Shown: piece by piece, positions 63,606 to 64,000 of the stretch
Numbering within the stretch: position 1 is the stretch's first letter
Layout: each line of letters opens with the position of its first letter
Assembly (NCBI GenBank): GCA_003640645.1
Contig: QGHH01000009.1
Location: forward strand, 62,001-126,000
DNA: 64,000 bases
Direction of reading: 5' to 3'
Source of the DNA: Fredinandcohnia aciditolerans
GTDB taxonomy: Bacteria > Bacillota > Bacilli > Bacillales > Bacillaceae_L
Made by a program: the position numbers and the translations under genes
The notes under the pieces: model-generated
Databases searched by the model: none
Told to the model about the DNA's origin: nothing
What the model saw: only the letters and a program-made list of their open reading frames with translations

Positions 63606-64000
63606 ATGTCTGGACTTTTAGCAGCATTAGGTTATTTTGTAAAAGAATTATTATTTTTAGTATCCTATGTTAAAAACAATGCTTTTCCTCAACCGTTATC
63701 TTCTTCTGATGAGAAGAAATACTTACAATTGTTGGCCGAGGGAAATGAACATGCTCGGAATGTGTTAATTGAACATAATCTACGGTTAGTCGCTCATATA
63801 GTAAAAAAATTCGAAAACACAGGTGAGGACACAGAGGATCTCATATCAATTGGGACTATCGGTTTGATTAAGGCCATCGAAAGCTATTCACAAGGAAAAG
63901 GCACAAAACTTGCTACGTATGCAGCGCGTTGTATAGAAAATGAAATTTTAATGCATTTGCGAGCCCTAAAAAAGACAAAAAAGGATGTTTCTCTTCATGA
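63606..64000 (+). CDS. sigK: RNA polymerase sigma-K precursor (3' end cut by window)
   Basis: 131 codons visible. The N-terminal pro-sequence [22 protein letters not shown] is the membrane-associated segment removed by SpoIVFB. Region 2 follows: [33 protein letters not shown] and [29 protein letters not shown]. The frame continues through ENEILMHL, where B. subtilis sigK is split by the skin element, so the gene is uninterrupted at that point. RBS GGAGGTGA. Confidence 0.96.
   Translation, partial: MSGLLAALGYFVKELLFLVSYVKNNAFPQPLSSSDEKKYLQLLAEGNEHARNVLIEHNLRLVAHIVKKFENTGEDTEDLISIGTIGLIKAIESYSQGKGTKLATYAARCIENEILMHLRALKKTKKDVSLH

Overview
The window is a contiguous piece of a low-GC, endospore-forming Bacillaceae chromosome. 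Gene content and order closely follow the Bacillus subtilis sigA–dnaK–comE–sigK neighbourhood. Evidence for a Bacillus-like spore former includes yqfC/yqfD, spoIIP, gpr, sda, a four-gene GerA-type receptor operon and pro-sigma-K, together with the comEA-EB-EC/comER competence genes and a consensus sigma-W promoter. Both window edges cut genes: yqfO (Nif3/DUF34) on the left and sigK on the right. No prophage, insertion sequence, CRISPR array, tRNA or rRNA was seen.

Layout. 1–7.6 kb (minus strand): yqfO, trmK, cytochrome c550, an acyl-CoA dehydrogenase, an unknown membrane protein, then yaiI-dnaG-sigA. 8–12.6 kb: ccpN-ppsR (carbon control) and glyQ-glyS behind a glycine T-box riboswitch. 13–21.6 kb: recO, yqzL, era, cdd, dgkA, ybeY, pgpH, phoH, yqfD, yqfC. 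21.8–27.5 kb: the sigma-W-type nfeD-floA-yqfB-like operon, yqeY, rpsU, a Na/Pi cotransporter (plus strand) and deoC. 27.6–39.8 kb: the heat-shock/translation run lepA, hemW, hrcA, grpE, dnaK, dnaJ, prmA, rsmE, mtaB with a perfect CIRCE operator, plus yqxA. 39.8–40.7 kb: a 53-bp tandem repeat array. 40.7–49.9 kb: spoIIP, gpr, rpsT, holA, yqzM, comEC-EB-EA and comER. 50–55.2 kb: yqeM, rsfS, yqeK, nadD, yhbY, aroE, yqeH, yqeG. 55.2–64 kb: a DnaA-box cluster in front of sda, psd, pssA, pepF, a gerA-type operon and sigK.

Most genes are housekeeping and ordinary. The unusual material is between them: (i) about fourteen head-to-tail 53-bp units between spoIIP and yqxA, whose inverted arms stay pairable (Watson-Crick or G·U) only in RNA of the spoIIP-to-yqxA sense; (ii) a glyQS T-box leader whose Stem I is split by a roughly 180-nt dispersed repeat, with a second repeat between its terminator and glyQ; (iii) two dispersed, hairpin-rich repeat families placed inside operons (eight copies in all); (iv) an in-frame TGA at codon 9 of the germination receptor B gene; (v) a possible small RNA facing ppsR; (vi) a hairpin covering the yqfC ribosome binding site. 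All calls are read from sequence by eye; no database search or folding program was run.
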